A stretch of 64,000 nucleotides of DNA from Bacteroidia bacterium (GTDB taxonomy: Bacteria > Bacteroidota > Bacteroidia > J057): assembly GCA_030430575.1 (NCBI GenBank), contig JAUIKF010000007.1, forward strand, positions 62,001 through 126,000. Direction: 5' to 3'. This document shows, piece by piece, positions 18,493 through 26,770 of the stretch; the stretch's first letter is position 1; each line of letters begins with the position of its first letter. Below the pieces are notes generated by a model. That model ran no database searches and was not told the origin of the DNA. It saw only the letters and a program-made list of their open reading frames with translations. A program made the position numbers and the translations under genes.

Positions 18493-20601
18493 TTAATCAA
18501 CTACGATCATTTTCTGTGTGCCAATCTTGGTGTCTTGGCGGACGGTGATGAAATACATGCCGTTGCTGAAGTTGGCAACGTTGAGTGCGTGACGCGTTTC
18601 GCTTCCAGCGATAGTCGTAGCCAGAACCTGGCGACCTGTAGCGTCAAATACAGTCACTTCGCGAACATCCGTTGCGATAGAAGAGAAGACGAGGGTCGTC
18701 ATGTCTTTCACGCGGTTAGGCTGCACCTTGAAAAGGTTTTTGTCAAACACCTGCGCATCGATGCCTACTGTCCGGCATACGCCGCAAGAGTCAAAGCAGA
18801 AGGCATCAAGTGTCGCATCTGCTGAACCTGTGGTGTAGACCCTATTGGTATTAGGTCCTGTAGTGAGTGTACAAGTAGAATCACTGGAAGCAGGGTCAAA
18901 GTTTTCTGGACCTGCCCAGTTGGCGCCATTGATGAATTTCCACTCAATGAGCGCATTTTGATCCAAAGCGGTTGTATATTCATAAATCATGTCACCATCA
19001 CTGTCATCCATTTGGATGCCACCGCTCCAGTTATCAAAGTTTGCTCCCATAAACACGCCTGATGGGTCTACTGTCTGCTCTTTCATATCGACGCGGAAAG
19101 TGATATTGACAGGAGGAAGTAGGGCCATACAAGAAGTGTCATTAGAACACTGCTCATAGCAAGTCGAGATGGTGGTATCGTTTGTTCCGAGTGTGAACGA
19201 GCGATCATTGAAGTTGCCTGGGTCAGCACATGGCAAGCCAGCGATGTCTTCTTTATTACCCCAACCTGCATTGCCGTTGGTGAAGATATAGTAGCTAAAG
19301 AAGTTTGCAGGATGTCTGGTAGTGATCGTGTAAACGCCATCGCCATCAGGGTCGCTCATAGGGTTGTCACCAGGATTTCCAAAAGTACCTCCGCCAGCAA
19401 GGAATACACCCGTAGGATCTACGGTCTGCTGACGCATATTCACTTCAAAAGTGACATTTACAGAGTCTGGCGCCATAGGAGGCGTACAAGACGTGTCATC
19501 AGAACACACTGCGAAGCAGGTCCAGATGGTCGTGTCATTGGTAGAAGTAGAGATAAAACGGTCGTTGAAATTGTTGGGGTCTGCACATGGCTGGCCCGCA
19601 AGGTCTTCTTTACAATTCCATGCGGGGCAGTTCCCGTTGAGGAATGCATAGTGGCTACTCCAATTCTCTGGCCTTCTCAATGTGATAGAATATACCCCAT
19701 CCCCATCTGGATCCATCATCTGGTTGTCGCCAGGAAGGCCGAATCCTGAACCACCAGCTACATAAACGCCTCCTGGATCCACCATCTGCTGATTCATATT
19801 TACATGAAAGGTGATATTCACTGAGTCAGGCCCCATCGGAGGCATGCAAGAGGTGTCGTTGGAGCAAACCTCATAGCAAGTTGAGATCGTCGTATCATTG
19901 ACGCCGAGGGTATAAGAGCGGTCATTGAAGTTCGCAGGATCGCCACAGGGAAGACCAGCGAGGTTTTCTTTATTGCCCCAGCCTGCGTTGCCATTGGTGA
20001 AGATATAATAGCTAAAAGAATTTTCAGGGAGTCTTACGGTAATATCGTAAACTCCATCACCATCTGAGTCACTCATCGGGTTGTCACCCGGATTTCCAAA
20101 AGTACCGCCACCTGCAAGGAAAACGCCTGTAGGATCTACTGTCTGCTGGCGCATATTGACCTGGAAAGTGACATTCACAGAGTCTGGTGGAGGAGGGGGC
20201 GCACAAGAAGTATCATTGGAACACACGCCAAAGCAAGTCCACAGGGTAGTGTCATTGACGCCTACTGAAAGGTTGCGGTCACTCCAAGGCATGGTCGCAC
20301 AAGGCTGGCCAGCAATATTTTCTTTACAGTTCCAGGATGGACAGTTCCCATTAGTAAAGGTATAATCGCTGCTCCAGTTTTCAGGTCTTCTCATAGTGAT
20401 ACTATAGACGCCATCCCCATCTGGGTCAGTCATCTGGTTGTCACCAGGAACACCAAAACCAGCACCACCCGCGAGGTATACCCCGGTTGCAGCAACGGTC
20501 TCATTGTTCATATTCACATGAAAAGTGATATTCACTGAGTCCTGTGCAAAAGCAAAGGCAGTGACTAGCACAAAAAGTGTTGAAAGGAAAATTTTTCTCA
20601 T
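18493..20601 (-). CDS. T9SS-sorted protein with five tandem starch-binding-like beta modules
   Basis: This 702-residue secreted protein has a signal peptide ending AFAQ. It contains five repeats beginning V(N)(I/V)TF(H/E/Q)VNM and containing DPDGDGVY and FTNGN. Two module types alternate: type A has WNCKE and GQPC, type B has GWGNKE and GLPC. The order is A-B-A-B followed by a divergent fifth module (about 500-605). Each A or B module has conserved Cys pairs ending NDTTxxTC..CSNDTSC. The C-terminal T9SS sorting domain (about 625-702) ends YFITVRQDTKIGTQKMIVVD. The fold resembles CBM20/starch-binding modules, so it probably binds polysaccharide at the surface. Its promoter shares a motif with susC. 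Near-identical modules imply recent duplication. Confidence 0.8.
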   Translation of the reverse strand: MRKIFLSTLFVLVTAFAFAQDSVNITFHVNMNNETVAATGVYLAGGAGFGVPGDNQMTDPDGDGVYSITMRRPENWSSDYTFTNGNCPSWNCKENIAGQPCATMPWSDRNLSVGVNDTTLWTCFGVCSNDTSCAPPPPPDSVNVTFQVNMRQQTVDPTGVFLAGGGTFGNPGDNPMSDSDGDGVYDITVRLPENSFSYYIFTNGNAGWGNKENLAGLPCGDPANFNDRSYTLGVNDTTISTCYEVCSNDTSCMPPMGPDSVNITFHVNMNQQMVDPGGVYVAGGSGFGLPGDNQMMDPDGDGVYSITLRRPENWSSHYAFLNGNCPAWNCKEDLAGQPCADPNNFNDRFISTSTNDTTIWTCFAVCSDDTSCTPPMAPDSVNVTFEVNMRQQTVDPTGVFLAGGGTFGNPGDNPMSDPDGDGVYTITTRHPANFFSYYIFTNGNAGWGNKEDIAGLPCADPGNFNDRSFTLGTNDTTISTCYEQCSNDTSCMALLPPVNITFRVDMKEQTVDPSGVFMGANFDNWSGGIQMDDSDGDMIYEYTTALDQNALIEWKFINGANWAGPENFDPASSDSTCTLTTGPNTNRVYTTGSADATLDAFCFDSCGVCRTVGIDAQVFDKNLFKVQPNRVKDMTTLVFSSIATDVREVTVFDATGRQVLATTIAGSETRHALNVANFSNGMYFITVRQDTKIGTQKMIVVD

Positions 20602-20654
20602 GATAAAAAAGTAAAGATGTAGTTTGAGTTAAATTTTGGCTGAGTTGATGACTC

Positions 20655-20718
20655 CAAATGTAGGGTATGAGTAAACTCTCTTCCTAAAATTGAACCCCTA
20701 CAATACTACTACACCCCC
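20655..20718 (-). promoter_or_regulatory. Promoter of the five-module gene with a susC-like upstream motif
   Basis: On the minus strand TACATTTG (20655-20662) matches TAnnTTTG exactly. The plus-strand sequence CCCTACAATACTACTACACC (20696-20715, within 20695-20718) resembles the susC sites and begins 33 bp upstream of the box, compared with 31 bp at susC. It therefore probably answers to the same activator; this is inferred from position and similarity. Confidence 0.5.
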
Positions 20719-20740
20719 GTTTTTTGGGTGAAAAAAGCCC

Positions 20741-20828
20741 AAACTCAAACTCAAACTCAAACTCAAGTTCAAAGTACAATCTTGAACTTGAACTTGAACT
20801 TGAACTTGAACTTGAACTTGAACTTGAA
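20741..20828. repeat. Two opposed hexanucleotide tracts, (AAACTC)4 and (CTTGAA)8
   Basis: Four AAACTC units (20741-20764) and eight CTTGAA units (20781-20828) are joined by AAGTTCAAAGTACAAT. The two families are partly complementary, so a hairpin is possible. They sit between divergent promoters, where copy-number change by slippage would alter spacing. Confidence 0.9.
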
Positions 20829-20881
20829 TTTTTCCTGCCAAAATACCTAGCGCTACGGATTCGCCCATATAGGCCTGAACC

Positions 20882-20889
20882 TACCTTTG
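20882..20889 (+). promoter_or_regulatory. Candidate -7 box (TACCTTTG) for the PQQ-propeller gene
   Basis: Exact TAnnTTTG match 51 bp before the ATG at 20941. The -33 position shows TTCG rather than TTG, so the match is incomplete. Confidence 0.4.
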
Positions 20890-20940
20890 TTTTCATCAGG
20901 CAAGCACAAGGCTTTGCCATTTAATCAAAACCAAAAAGTG

Positions 20941-22497
20941 ATGAAAACAATGCGTAATTTTCTGCTGATCAGCCTAGTCCTCCTCCCCATGCTCAGTATA
21001 GCTCAGCTTTGGGACAAATCCTTTGACAAGAATGTCAACCTCATCAAGATGACGGATGCAGGTGTCGCCGTCGTGGGGACAGATGATGCCCTCTACGGAA
21101 TAGATGCCGGTGGAGAAGTGTTATGGAGAAATGAAAAACTCAAAAAAGTGGAGGAAAACCGTGTGGAGATCCTAAGCGGTAGTGAGCTGATCTTTGTCTC
21201 TGACAAGGGCATGCTCTCTCGCAACCGGACCATCAATGTCCTCACAGGGAAGGAATATGCGGATACAGGCGTGAAATTTGAAAATATATTTGCTGCAACG
21301 ATCGCTCACTCTGTGAATCAGTTGTGGGTATATATGGGAAATAATACGGTAGATGCGTGGGATATAGATAAAAATGAAAAGCTCTGGACACTCAATGCCT
21401 GGTTTCCACATGACATTTCTCTCCCCCAGTCTGCGGCCCTTACCAATACTTTCTCTGGTGCTCAGCCCATTGTTTATACCTCCAAAACCACAGGGATCCT
21501 TCACCTTGGCCTCGGCCAGTTGGGCGAATTCAATTTTGATACAGGTGAACCCATCTGGCAGGCGGATTTTAAGCCTTTCAAAACCAAGCCCGACAAAGGC
21601 GACGTCGCCAGTATGCCTGTCAACGGATTCTCTGTGATGAAATTGACGCCTGACGGCAAAACGCTTTATTTCCCCTTCCGTGAAGAATTGCTCGCTATTG
21701 ATGCCAAAAGCGGGGCCTTCAAATGGGAAGCCAAAGCCAATAAAACTGGAAAAGTAAGAGATATGTACATCACCGATCAAGGTATCTTGGTCCTGACGTA
21801 TAATGGCGTACAATTGATCGATGCCCAGACAGGGGCGGAAATATGGAAAAAACCTATCAAGCTCAAGGGAGCTGGTGAATCTCTCTTCTTGAAAGATGGG
21901 GAAGATTATTATGCGGTGTCTAAAAATAGCTTGGTGAAGATTGATATCCATAATGCTTCTTCTACTGTATTGAATGAAAAGATCAAGTTTGATTATAATG
22001 ATGGCTTTTCCAGCCTGCAAGTCCATGGCGACCAACTGATGCTCATCGGCTCTCAAAATGTGGTAGGGATAGATAAAAACACCGGAAAAGTACGATACCA
22101 CCAAGCCTTCAAAGCTCCTGGCGCCAGCCTCGTGACCATCGCCCAAAACGTAGCCCTCGCCGCTGTAGCCGCTGCTGCGACTTACAATAGCCAACGTCTA
22201 GGCCAGCAAAATGCAAATGCCCTTGGAGGATATTCCTATTATTCCTATACCCCAGCCCTGATGACTTCTGGCGGCCCCAATTCTGCAGAAGGTGATCAGT
22301 ACATGTATATTAGCACCAAATTCAAGGAAGCAGATGCTACGGGATTTGGGTTGGCAAAAATTGATAAATTTGGGGGAGAGGTAATGGAGAAAATCGTCAT
22401 AGGCGACCGTGACCCAGTATATGCTGTCAATGAGCGTGAAAAACTGATATTTTATCGCGCGGGTAAAAAAAGCATCGCGTGCAGAAAGATGAATTAA
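20941..22497 (+). CDS. Secreted PQQ-like (quinoprotein-type) beta-propeller protein
   Basis: The 518-residue protein starts at the ATG at 20941, directly before a signal peptide (about 1-21, ending MLSIAQ); the open frame upstream has no signal. The rest is a PQQ-like WD/propeller with repeated blades such as LYGIDAGGEVLWRNE, LLAIDAKSGAFKWEA, VQLIDAQTGAEIWKKP and VVGIDKNTGKVRYHQ. No calcium/PQQ-binding or haem residues can be recognised, so an enzymatic role is unproven. BamB-like scaffolds and ligand-sensing propellers share this architecture. A tyrosine-rich, low-complexity segment (YSYYSYT, about 435-445) precedes the last blades. It is probably monocistronic and exported to the periplasm. 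Confidence 0.8.
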   Translation: MKTMRNFLLISLVLLPMLSIAQLWDKSFDKNVNLIKMTDAGVAVVGTDDALYGIDAGGEVLWRNEKLKKVEENRVEILSGSELIFVSDKGMLSRNRTINVLTGKEYADTGVKFENIFAATIAHSVNQLWVYMGNNTVDAWDIDKNEKLWTLNAWFPHDISLPQSAALTNTFSGAQPIVYTSKTTGILHLGLGQLGEFNFDTGEPIWQADFKPFKTKPDKGDVASMPVNGFSVMKLTPDGKTLYFPFREELLAIDAKSGAFKWEAKANKTGKVRDMYITDQGILVLTYNGVQLIDAQTGAEIWKKPIKLKGAGESLFLKDGEDYYAVSKNSLVKIDIHNASSTVLNEKIKFDYNDGFSSLQVHGDQLMLIGSQNVVGIDKNTGKVRYHQAFKAPGASLVTIAQNVALAAVAAAATYNSQRLGQQNANALGGYSYYSYTPALMTSGGPNSAEGDQYMYISTKFKEADATGFGLAKIDKFGGEVMEKIVIGDRDPVYAVNEREKLIFYRAGKKSIACRKMN

Positions 22498-22533
22498 TCC
22501 TAATTTAGGGATTAGGAATGAAAAAAGAATTAG

Positions 22534-22579
22534 CCACGGATTTCACAGATTGACACAGATTAAAAGGGGAAATCCGTGG
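22534..22579. repeat. Hairpin element with CCACGGATTT arms
   Basis: Arms CCACGGATTT (22534-22543) and AAATCCGTGG (22570-22579) are perfect inverted copies, 37 bp after the PQQ gene stop. Similar words are scattered in many Bacteroidota genomes. It may end the upstream transcript, although no U-run follows. Confidence 0.6.
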
Positions 22580-22638
22580 TTATCATTATCAGTTCCTATT
22601 TTCATTTTTACTTTCATTTTAATTTTGATTTAATCCTA

Positions 22639-23280
22639 ATGGAACCCCCCATCACCCTTCTCCTCGCAGACGATCACGAGATCTTCCTAGATGGCCTGAA
22701 AGGCATTCTGCAACAAGAAGCAGGATTTGAAGTCACAGGACTTGCCCGCAATGGTTATGAGGCATTAGATGCCTTAACTGAGGGAACAGTTGACGTGCTC
22801 ATCACTGACATCAATATGCCAAAGTGTGATGGAATAGCCCTTACTCAAGCCATCAAAGCGCAGAATCCCTCACAGAAAGTCCTGATTCTGTCCATGTATG
22901 ATGACTATAGTATCATTCAAAGTATATTCGATGCAGAAGCCGAGGGGTATGTCCTCAAAAATTCTGGACGAGATGAGTTGGTACGAGCGATCAAACGTAT
23001 CTATGCGGGCAGCTCCTATTATAGCAAAGAAGTCCTGGATATTCTGATGGAAGATCAACCCACGAAGCCAGAACGCCCTGCGATAGAAGAAGTACTGAGT
23101 CCTCGCGAGACAGAAGTGCTGTCACTTATTTGCCAAGAACTATCCACCAAGGAAATCGCCGAAAAACTCTTCCTCAGCCCTCGGACTGTGGATACCCACC
23201 GCAAGCATATTTTGCAGAAAACTGGCGCAAAGACATTGGTAGGGTTAGTGAAGTTTTCATTTGCTTATGGATTGGTATAG
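22639..23280 (+). CDS. NarL/FixJ-family response regulator
   Basis: This 213-residue transcription factor has a canonical receiver: acidic pair D11-D12, phospho-acceptor D57 in LITDINMPKCDG, and conserved Lys near 107 in YVLKNSGRDEL. A LuxR-type HTH (about 150-205, SPRETEVLSLICQELSTKEIAEKLFLS begins it) follows. The start ATG at 22639 gives a normal receiver; 21 in-frame upstream codons are low-complexity. The histidine kinase follows 160 bp later on the same strand, so the two form a two-component pair of the DesK/NarL type. The target genes are not evident. Confidence 0.93.
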   Translation: MEPPITLLLADDHEIFLDGLKGILQQEAGFEVTGLARNGYEALDALTEGTVDVLITDINMPKCDGIALTQAIKAQNPSQKVLILSMYDDYSIIQSIFDAEAEGYVLKNSGRDELVRAIKRIYAGSSYYSKEVLDILMEDQPTKPERPAIEEVLSPRETEVLSLICQELSTKEIAEKLFLSPRTVDTHRKHILQKTGAKTLVGLVKFSFAYGLV

Positions 23281-23319
23281 GAATGTTCAAAAGTTCGAGC
23301 GGCTAAATCCCCTAAAACT

Positions 23320-23372
23320 ATTGCGACGCGGCGTTCGACTGAGCATCGCCGAAGTCTTTAGTCCGTCGCAAT
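23320..23372. repeat. Inverted-repeat element between response regulator and kinase genes
   Basis: Arms ATTGCGACG (23320-23328) and CGTCGCAAT (23364-23372) flank an inner hairpin made of CGGCG and CGCCG. The inner words (TTCGACTGAGC, CGCCGAAGTC) are fragments of the composite repeats at 38434-38697 and 43826-43989. Confidence 0.6.
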
Positions 23373-23440
23373 TATGGAAAAATACTAATTTTAACTGACC
23401 AGTATAGCTTGCAGCACTTGAACCCTTGAACCTCCCACCT

Positions 23441-25252
23441 ATGCGATTTACCCTTATTATCTTAATGGCTTTCTGTTTGTTTGTTGAAAGAGGATTTTCC
23501 CAGAACCACGACATTGATAGTATGTTGAGGATTGTGGAGGCCCAGCCTGATACGGAACGAGTTCAGACACTGGGCTGGATTTCCCATGCCTATTTATTTA
23601 CCCAAACCGATTCTGCTCGCCATTACGGTAACCGCCAATATGAGCTCGCAGTGGCGCTGGGTGATTCTGCGATGCAACTGGCTGGTGCAGCGCACGAAAG
23701 CAGTGCCTATAAATATCTGGGGGATTATAAGACAGCAATCGAGAAGCAGGCGATTGCCCTCGAATTAGGGCGCCTATTGAAAAGTGAGCGTACCGTCAGC
23801 ATTGCCTTGAATGCGATGGGAAATCTCTATAAACGCTTGAAAGACTTTGACACTGCTGAGTCATTTTACTTGAAGGCTATTGAGCAAAATATCCGAACTA
23901 AACAAGATCGTTATTTGGGGAATAGTTACCTCAATTATGGCACCATGCTAGACGATATGAAGCAGTTTGATAAGGCCCTTGAATATTATGAAAAAGCAAA
24001 ATTCATTTATGATACCCTTAACTATACCCGAAATTATTTTGTGGCGATAGGCAATATGGGGGCTACTCAGATGACCATTGGCCAATATGCAAAAGCAGAA
24101 GTCAATTTTCAGGAAGGCCTTGCCATGGCAAAATCACATGGTGATAAGGTCCGATCATTAGATGCTTTGATCAATTTAGGGATCAATGATGAGTACCAGT
24201 TGATGTACAGAAAGGCATTGGCTCATTATGAAGAAGCCTTAACGATTGCAGAATCTATTCCCAATATGAAGCGTGTAGAATTCCTGAAGCGTTATATTGG
24301 GCGGGTTTTGGGGTTAATGGAGGATTATAAGGGAGGGTATAAGGTGCTGGAAGAGGCTTATGAACTGACCGATTCGTTATATGATTCGGAGAAAATGGAA
24401 GCCCTTACCCGATTTCAGACAGAATTTAAGACCAAGGAAAAGGACTTGGAAATTGCCAATTTGCGGGCAGAGACAGCAGAGCAGGAGTTGAAAAACGCCC
24501 AACTGTACAATAGTTTATTGATCGTTGGTGCAGCTCTGCTAATTTTATTATTGGCGTTTATCATTTACCGCCTGCGGGCGCAACGCCGCTTCCAGCGGGC
24601 GCGGCAGGAAGCGCAGACGACCCAGTTCCGAGCGGTGCTGGAAGCGGAGGAGAAAGAGCGCAATCGTATCGCCCACGAGTTGCACGATAGCTTAGGGCAA
24701 TTGCTGTCTACTACAAAGCTTCATCTCTCTGCTGTCGGAAACTCCGTTCCGCCAGCCCAGCAAAGGGCTTTTCAGGACGCAGTAGGCCTCCTAGATGACT
24801 CTGTGAGTGAGGTGCGTCAGATATCCCATAACCTGGCACCGCCAGCCCTGACACGAAACGGTCTTGCCGTCGCTTTGAAAGACATGGCGCGAATGATCCG
24901 GAAATCTGCCCATTTATCCTTTGCCCTACAACTACCTTCCGAACCCCTTTCCGTTCCTAAAGAACAACAAATTCACCTTTACCGCATCATACAGGAACTC
25001 GTCAATAACAGCATCAAACATGCAGCCTGCAGCGAAATAGGTGTTGCCATTCAGCAATCCATAGAAGGGATGGATATCCGTGTATGGGACGATGGAGGCG
25101 GATTTGAAATGAGTAATGGTACGCCAAGTACAGGCCTCGGTTTGACAAGTATCATGGGCCGCGTGAGCCTCTTGGGAGGTTCCGTGACGATGAAGTCGGA
25201 TTTGGGAAAAGGTACTGAGACCCTTATAAATCTAATGCACTTTCAGGGTTGA
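23441..25252 (+). CDS. TPR-containing sensor histidine kinase (HisKA_3 type)
   Basis: This 603-residue kinase probably phosphorylates the response regulator encoded just upstream. A signal-like N-terminus (about 1-20) is followed by five or six TPRs (about 40-310), then a coiled coil and a membrane helix (about 353-373, LLIVGAALLILLLAFIIY). The HisKA_3 dimerisation box is ERNRIAHELHDSLGQLL, with the phospho-accepting His before the ELHD motif. The C-terminal HATPase_c domain has the N box (QELVNNSIKHA) and G1/G2 boxes (DDGGGFEM, TGLGLTSI). The TPRs should face the periplasm and sense a protein or peptide. The ATG at 23441 is chosen over a TTG five codons upstream because it starts the signal peptide. 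Confidence 0.92.
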   Translation: MRFTLIILMAFCLFVERGFSQNHDIDSMLRIVEAQPDTERVQTLGWISHAYLFTQTDSARHYGNRQYELAVALGDSAMQLAGAAHESSAYKYLGDYKTAIEKQAIALELGRLLKSERTVSIALNAMGNLYKRLKDFDTAESFYLKAIEQNIRTKQDRYLGNSYLNYGTMLDDMKQFDKALEYYEKAKFIYDTLNYTRNYFVAIGNMGATQMTIGQYAKAEVNFQEGLAMAKSHGDKVRSLDALINLGINDEYQLMYRKALAHYEEALTIAESIPNMKRVEFLKRYIGRVLGLMEDYKGGYKVLEEAYELTDSLYDSEKMEALTRFQTEFKTKEKDLEIANLRAETAEQELKNAQLYNSLLIVGAALLILLLAFIIYRLRAQRRFQRARQEAQTTQFRAVLEAEEKERNRIAHELHDSLGQLLSTTKLHLSAVGNSVPPAQQRAFQDAVGLLDDSVSEVRQISHNLAPPALTRNGLAVALKDMARMIRKSAHLSFALQLPSEPLSVPKEQQIHLYRIIQELVNNSIKHAACSEIGVAIQQSIEGMDIRVWDDGGGFEMSNGTPSTGLGLTSIMGRVSLLGGSVTMKSDLGKGTETLINLMHFQG

Positions 25253-25405
25253 ATTGTAGGGTTAAGGAAGAATAATTAACAAGGCTTGTCCTGAGTCTAA
25301 TCGAAGGAAATCATAAAGTCAAAAGTATCATTTGCAGCTTCTTCCCTTTTACATTTCTTGTTCGTTATTTGTACTTTGCTACTTTAATCGAAAACCCTCA
25401 TCCGC

Positions 25406-26587
25406 ATGAATCCTCTCTCCCCTCAAAAAGATAAATTCACCCTTTCTGAAGAGGTGACTTTCCTTAACGGAGCCTATATGTCTCCCATGATGCGCTCCGC
25501 CGAGCAAGCAGGCATCGAAGCTGTCAGCCAGAAGAATAACCCGTTTTTCTATGACAGAGATTCCTTCTTCAAACCCAGCGAAGAACTAAGGAAGACCTTT
25601 TCTGACCTGATAGGGGCCAATGACCCTGACCGGATCGCCATTATCCCATCAGCCTCCTATGGCATGGCCAATGTTGCCAATAACATCGCATTCCAACCTG
25701 GCGAAAAGATTGTCATGGCCAGTGAACAATTCCCCAGCAATGTGTATCCTTGGAGGGAACGTGCCAAAGAGACGGGGGCACAAGTAGTCATGGTTGATGC
25801 GCCTGATACTCAGGGGAGTAGGGGAGTAGCATGGAATGAAGCTATCATGGAGGCCATTGACTTCCAGACAAGGGTTGTGACGATTGGTCACATCCATTGG
25901 GCGGATGGGACGTTGTTTGACCTGAAGCGGATTCGTGCCAAGACGCGCGAGGTTGGCGCCTTGATGATCATCGATGGGACGCAGTCCATCGGTGCTTTGC
26001 CATTCGATGTGGCTGAGTTCCAACCCGATGCGGTGATCTGCTCAGCCTATAAATGGTTGATGGGCCCTTATGGCATCGGCATGGCTTATTATGGGCCTTA
26101 CTTTGACGGAGGTAAACCTATTGAAAACAACTGGTACGCCAGGAAAAACAGTGATCAGTTCCAATACCTGATCAACTATCAGGACGAATACCGTCCAAAA
26201 GCGGCCCGCTATACGGTGGGCGAAAGCAGCAATTTTATTCTACAACCCATCCTTCAAACGGCCTTGACCCAAGTGATTGAATGGCAACCTGCTCGCATTC
26301 AGGCCTACTGCAAAGCATTGGTAGATTCTGTGGTTGGAGATTTCCAAGCGATGGGATGCATCATTGAAGACCCAGCCCATCGGGCTTCCCATTTATTTGG
26401 TATCCGCCTTCCACAAGGAATGGACGAAGACACGCTTAAACAGATATTCCAACGAGAAAAGATCTACGTCTCTTGGCGCGGCCCAGTGGTACGTGTATCC
26501 CCTTACCTTTACAATACCAAAGAGGACTTTGCGCATTTGCTGCAGTGTTTTCAGGAAGCGACGGAATTGTCAGTTCCATTGGTATAG
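25406..26587 (+). CDS. PLP-dependent class V aminotransferase
   Basis: This 393-residue cytoplasmic enzyme belongs to the cysteine-desulfurase/kynureninase-like class V fold. The PLP-binding Lys is about residue 216 in CSAYKWLMGPYG, with the cofactor Asp in MIIDGTQSIGALPFDV. An N-terminal FLNGAYMSP strand and the C-terminal VSWRGPVVRVSPYLYN segment fit the family. No conserved active-site Cys loop of IscS or SufS type is seen, so a plain cysteine desulfurase is unlikely. The natural substrate cannot be read from the sequence. Neighbours are unrelated, so it is probably a single-gene unit. Confidence 0.88.
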   Translation: MNPLSPQKDKFTLSEEVTFLNGAYMSPMMRSAEQAGIEAVSQKNNPFFYDRDSFFKPSEELRKTFSDLIGANDPDRIAIIPSASYGMANVANNIAFQPGEKIVMASEQFPSNVYPWRERAKETGAQVVMVDAPDTQGSRGVAWNEAIMEAIDFQTRVVTIGHIHWADGTLFDLKRIRAKTREVGALMIIDGTQSIGALPFDVAEFQPDAVICSAYKWLMGPYGIGMAYYGPYFDGGKPIENNWYARKNSDQFQYLINYQDEYRPKAARYTVGESSNFILQPILQTALTQVIEWQPARIQAYCKALVDSVVGDFQAMGCIIEDPAHRASHLFGIRLPQGMDEDTLKQIFQREKIYVSWRGPVVRVSPYLYNTKEDFAHLLQCFQEATELSVPLV

Positions 26588-26643
26588 AGAAATATTGGAT
26601 ACTAGCTCCTGTGTAAGTAGGCAGGTATCTTCTTTCCAATAGG

Positions 26644-26667
26644 TTAGCGAAACTCAAGTTTCGCTAA
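26644..26667. terminator. Short palindrome after the aminotransferase gene
   Basis: An 11-bp perfect stem TTAGCGAAACT/AGTTTCGCTAA closes on a 2-base loop, 57 bp after the stop. There is no strong U-run, so a terminator role is uncertain; it may be a REP-like element. Confidence 0.5.
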
Positions 26668-26770
26668 AGGATGTTCCATTGTTAAATTTCCATAGTATTT
26701 TGTAACTTATAAAAAACCACATGAGCTATAGTCTTTTTCAGTAATTATCCTCACGCTAAAATTTTATCTA

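Larger units (their letters stand above)
20602..20940. other. 339-bp divergent intergenic region
   Basis: It holds the minus-strand promoter and operator of the five-module gene (20655-20718), the hexamer tracts (20741-20828) and a plus-strand TACCTTTG box (20882-20889) for the PQQ gene. The serine-rich and Leu/Glu-rich open frames here are artefacts of the hexamer tract. Confidence 0.7.

Noticed and set aside
20741-20828. CRISPR array
   Set aside because: Units are 6 bases with no spacers and no cas genes nearby.
20684-20924. Ser-rich and Leu/Glu-rich frames across the hexamer tract
   Set aside because: Both are direct translations of the CTTGAA repeat and have no other protein features.
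21172-22194. A 340-codon open frame on the minus strand inside the PQQ-propeller gene
   Set aside because: It lies antisense to a gene with a signal peptide and clear propeller repeats; the antisense translation has no recognisable motif.
22639-25252. Two-component pair as regulator of the injection system
   Set aside because: It lies 19 kb away with unrelated genes between; the LytTR gene is a much better candidate.
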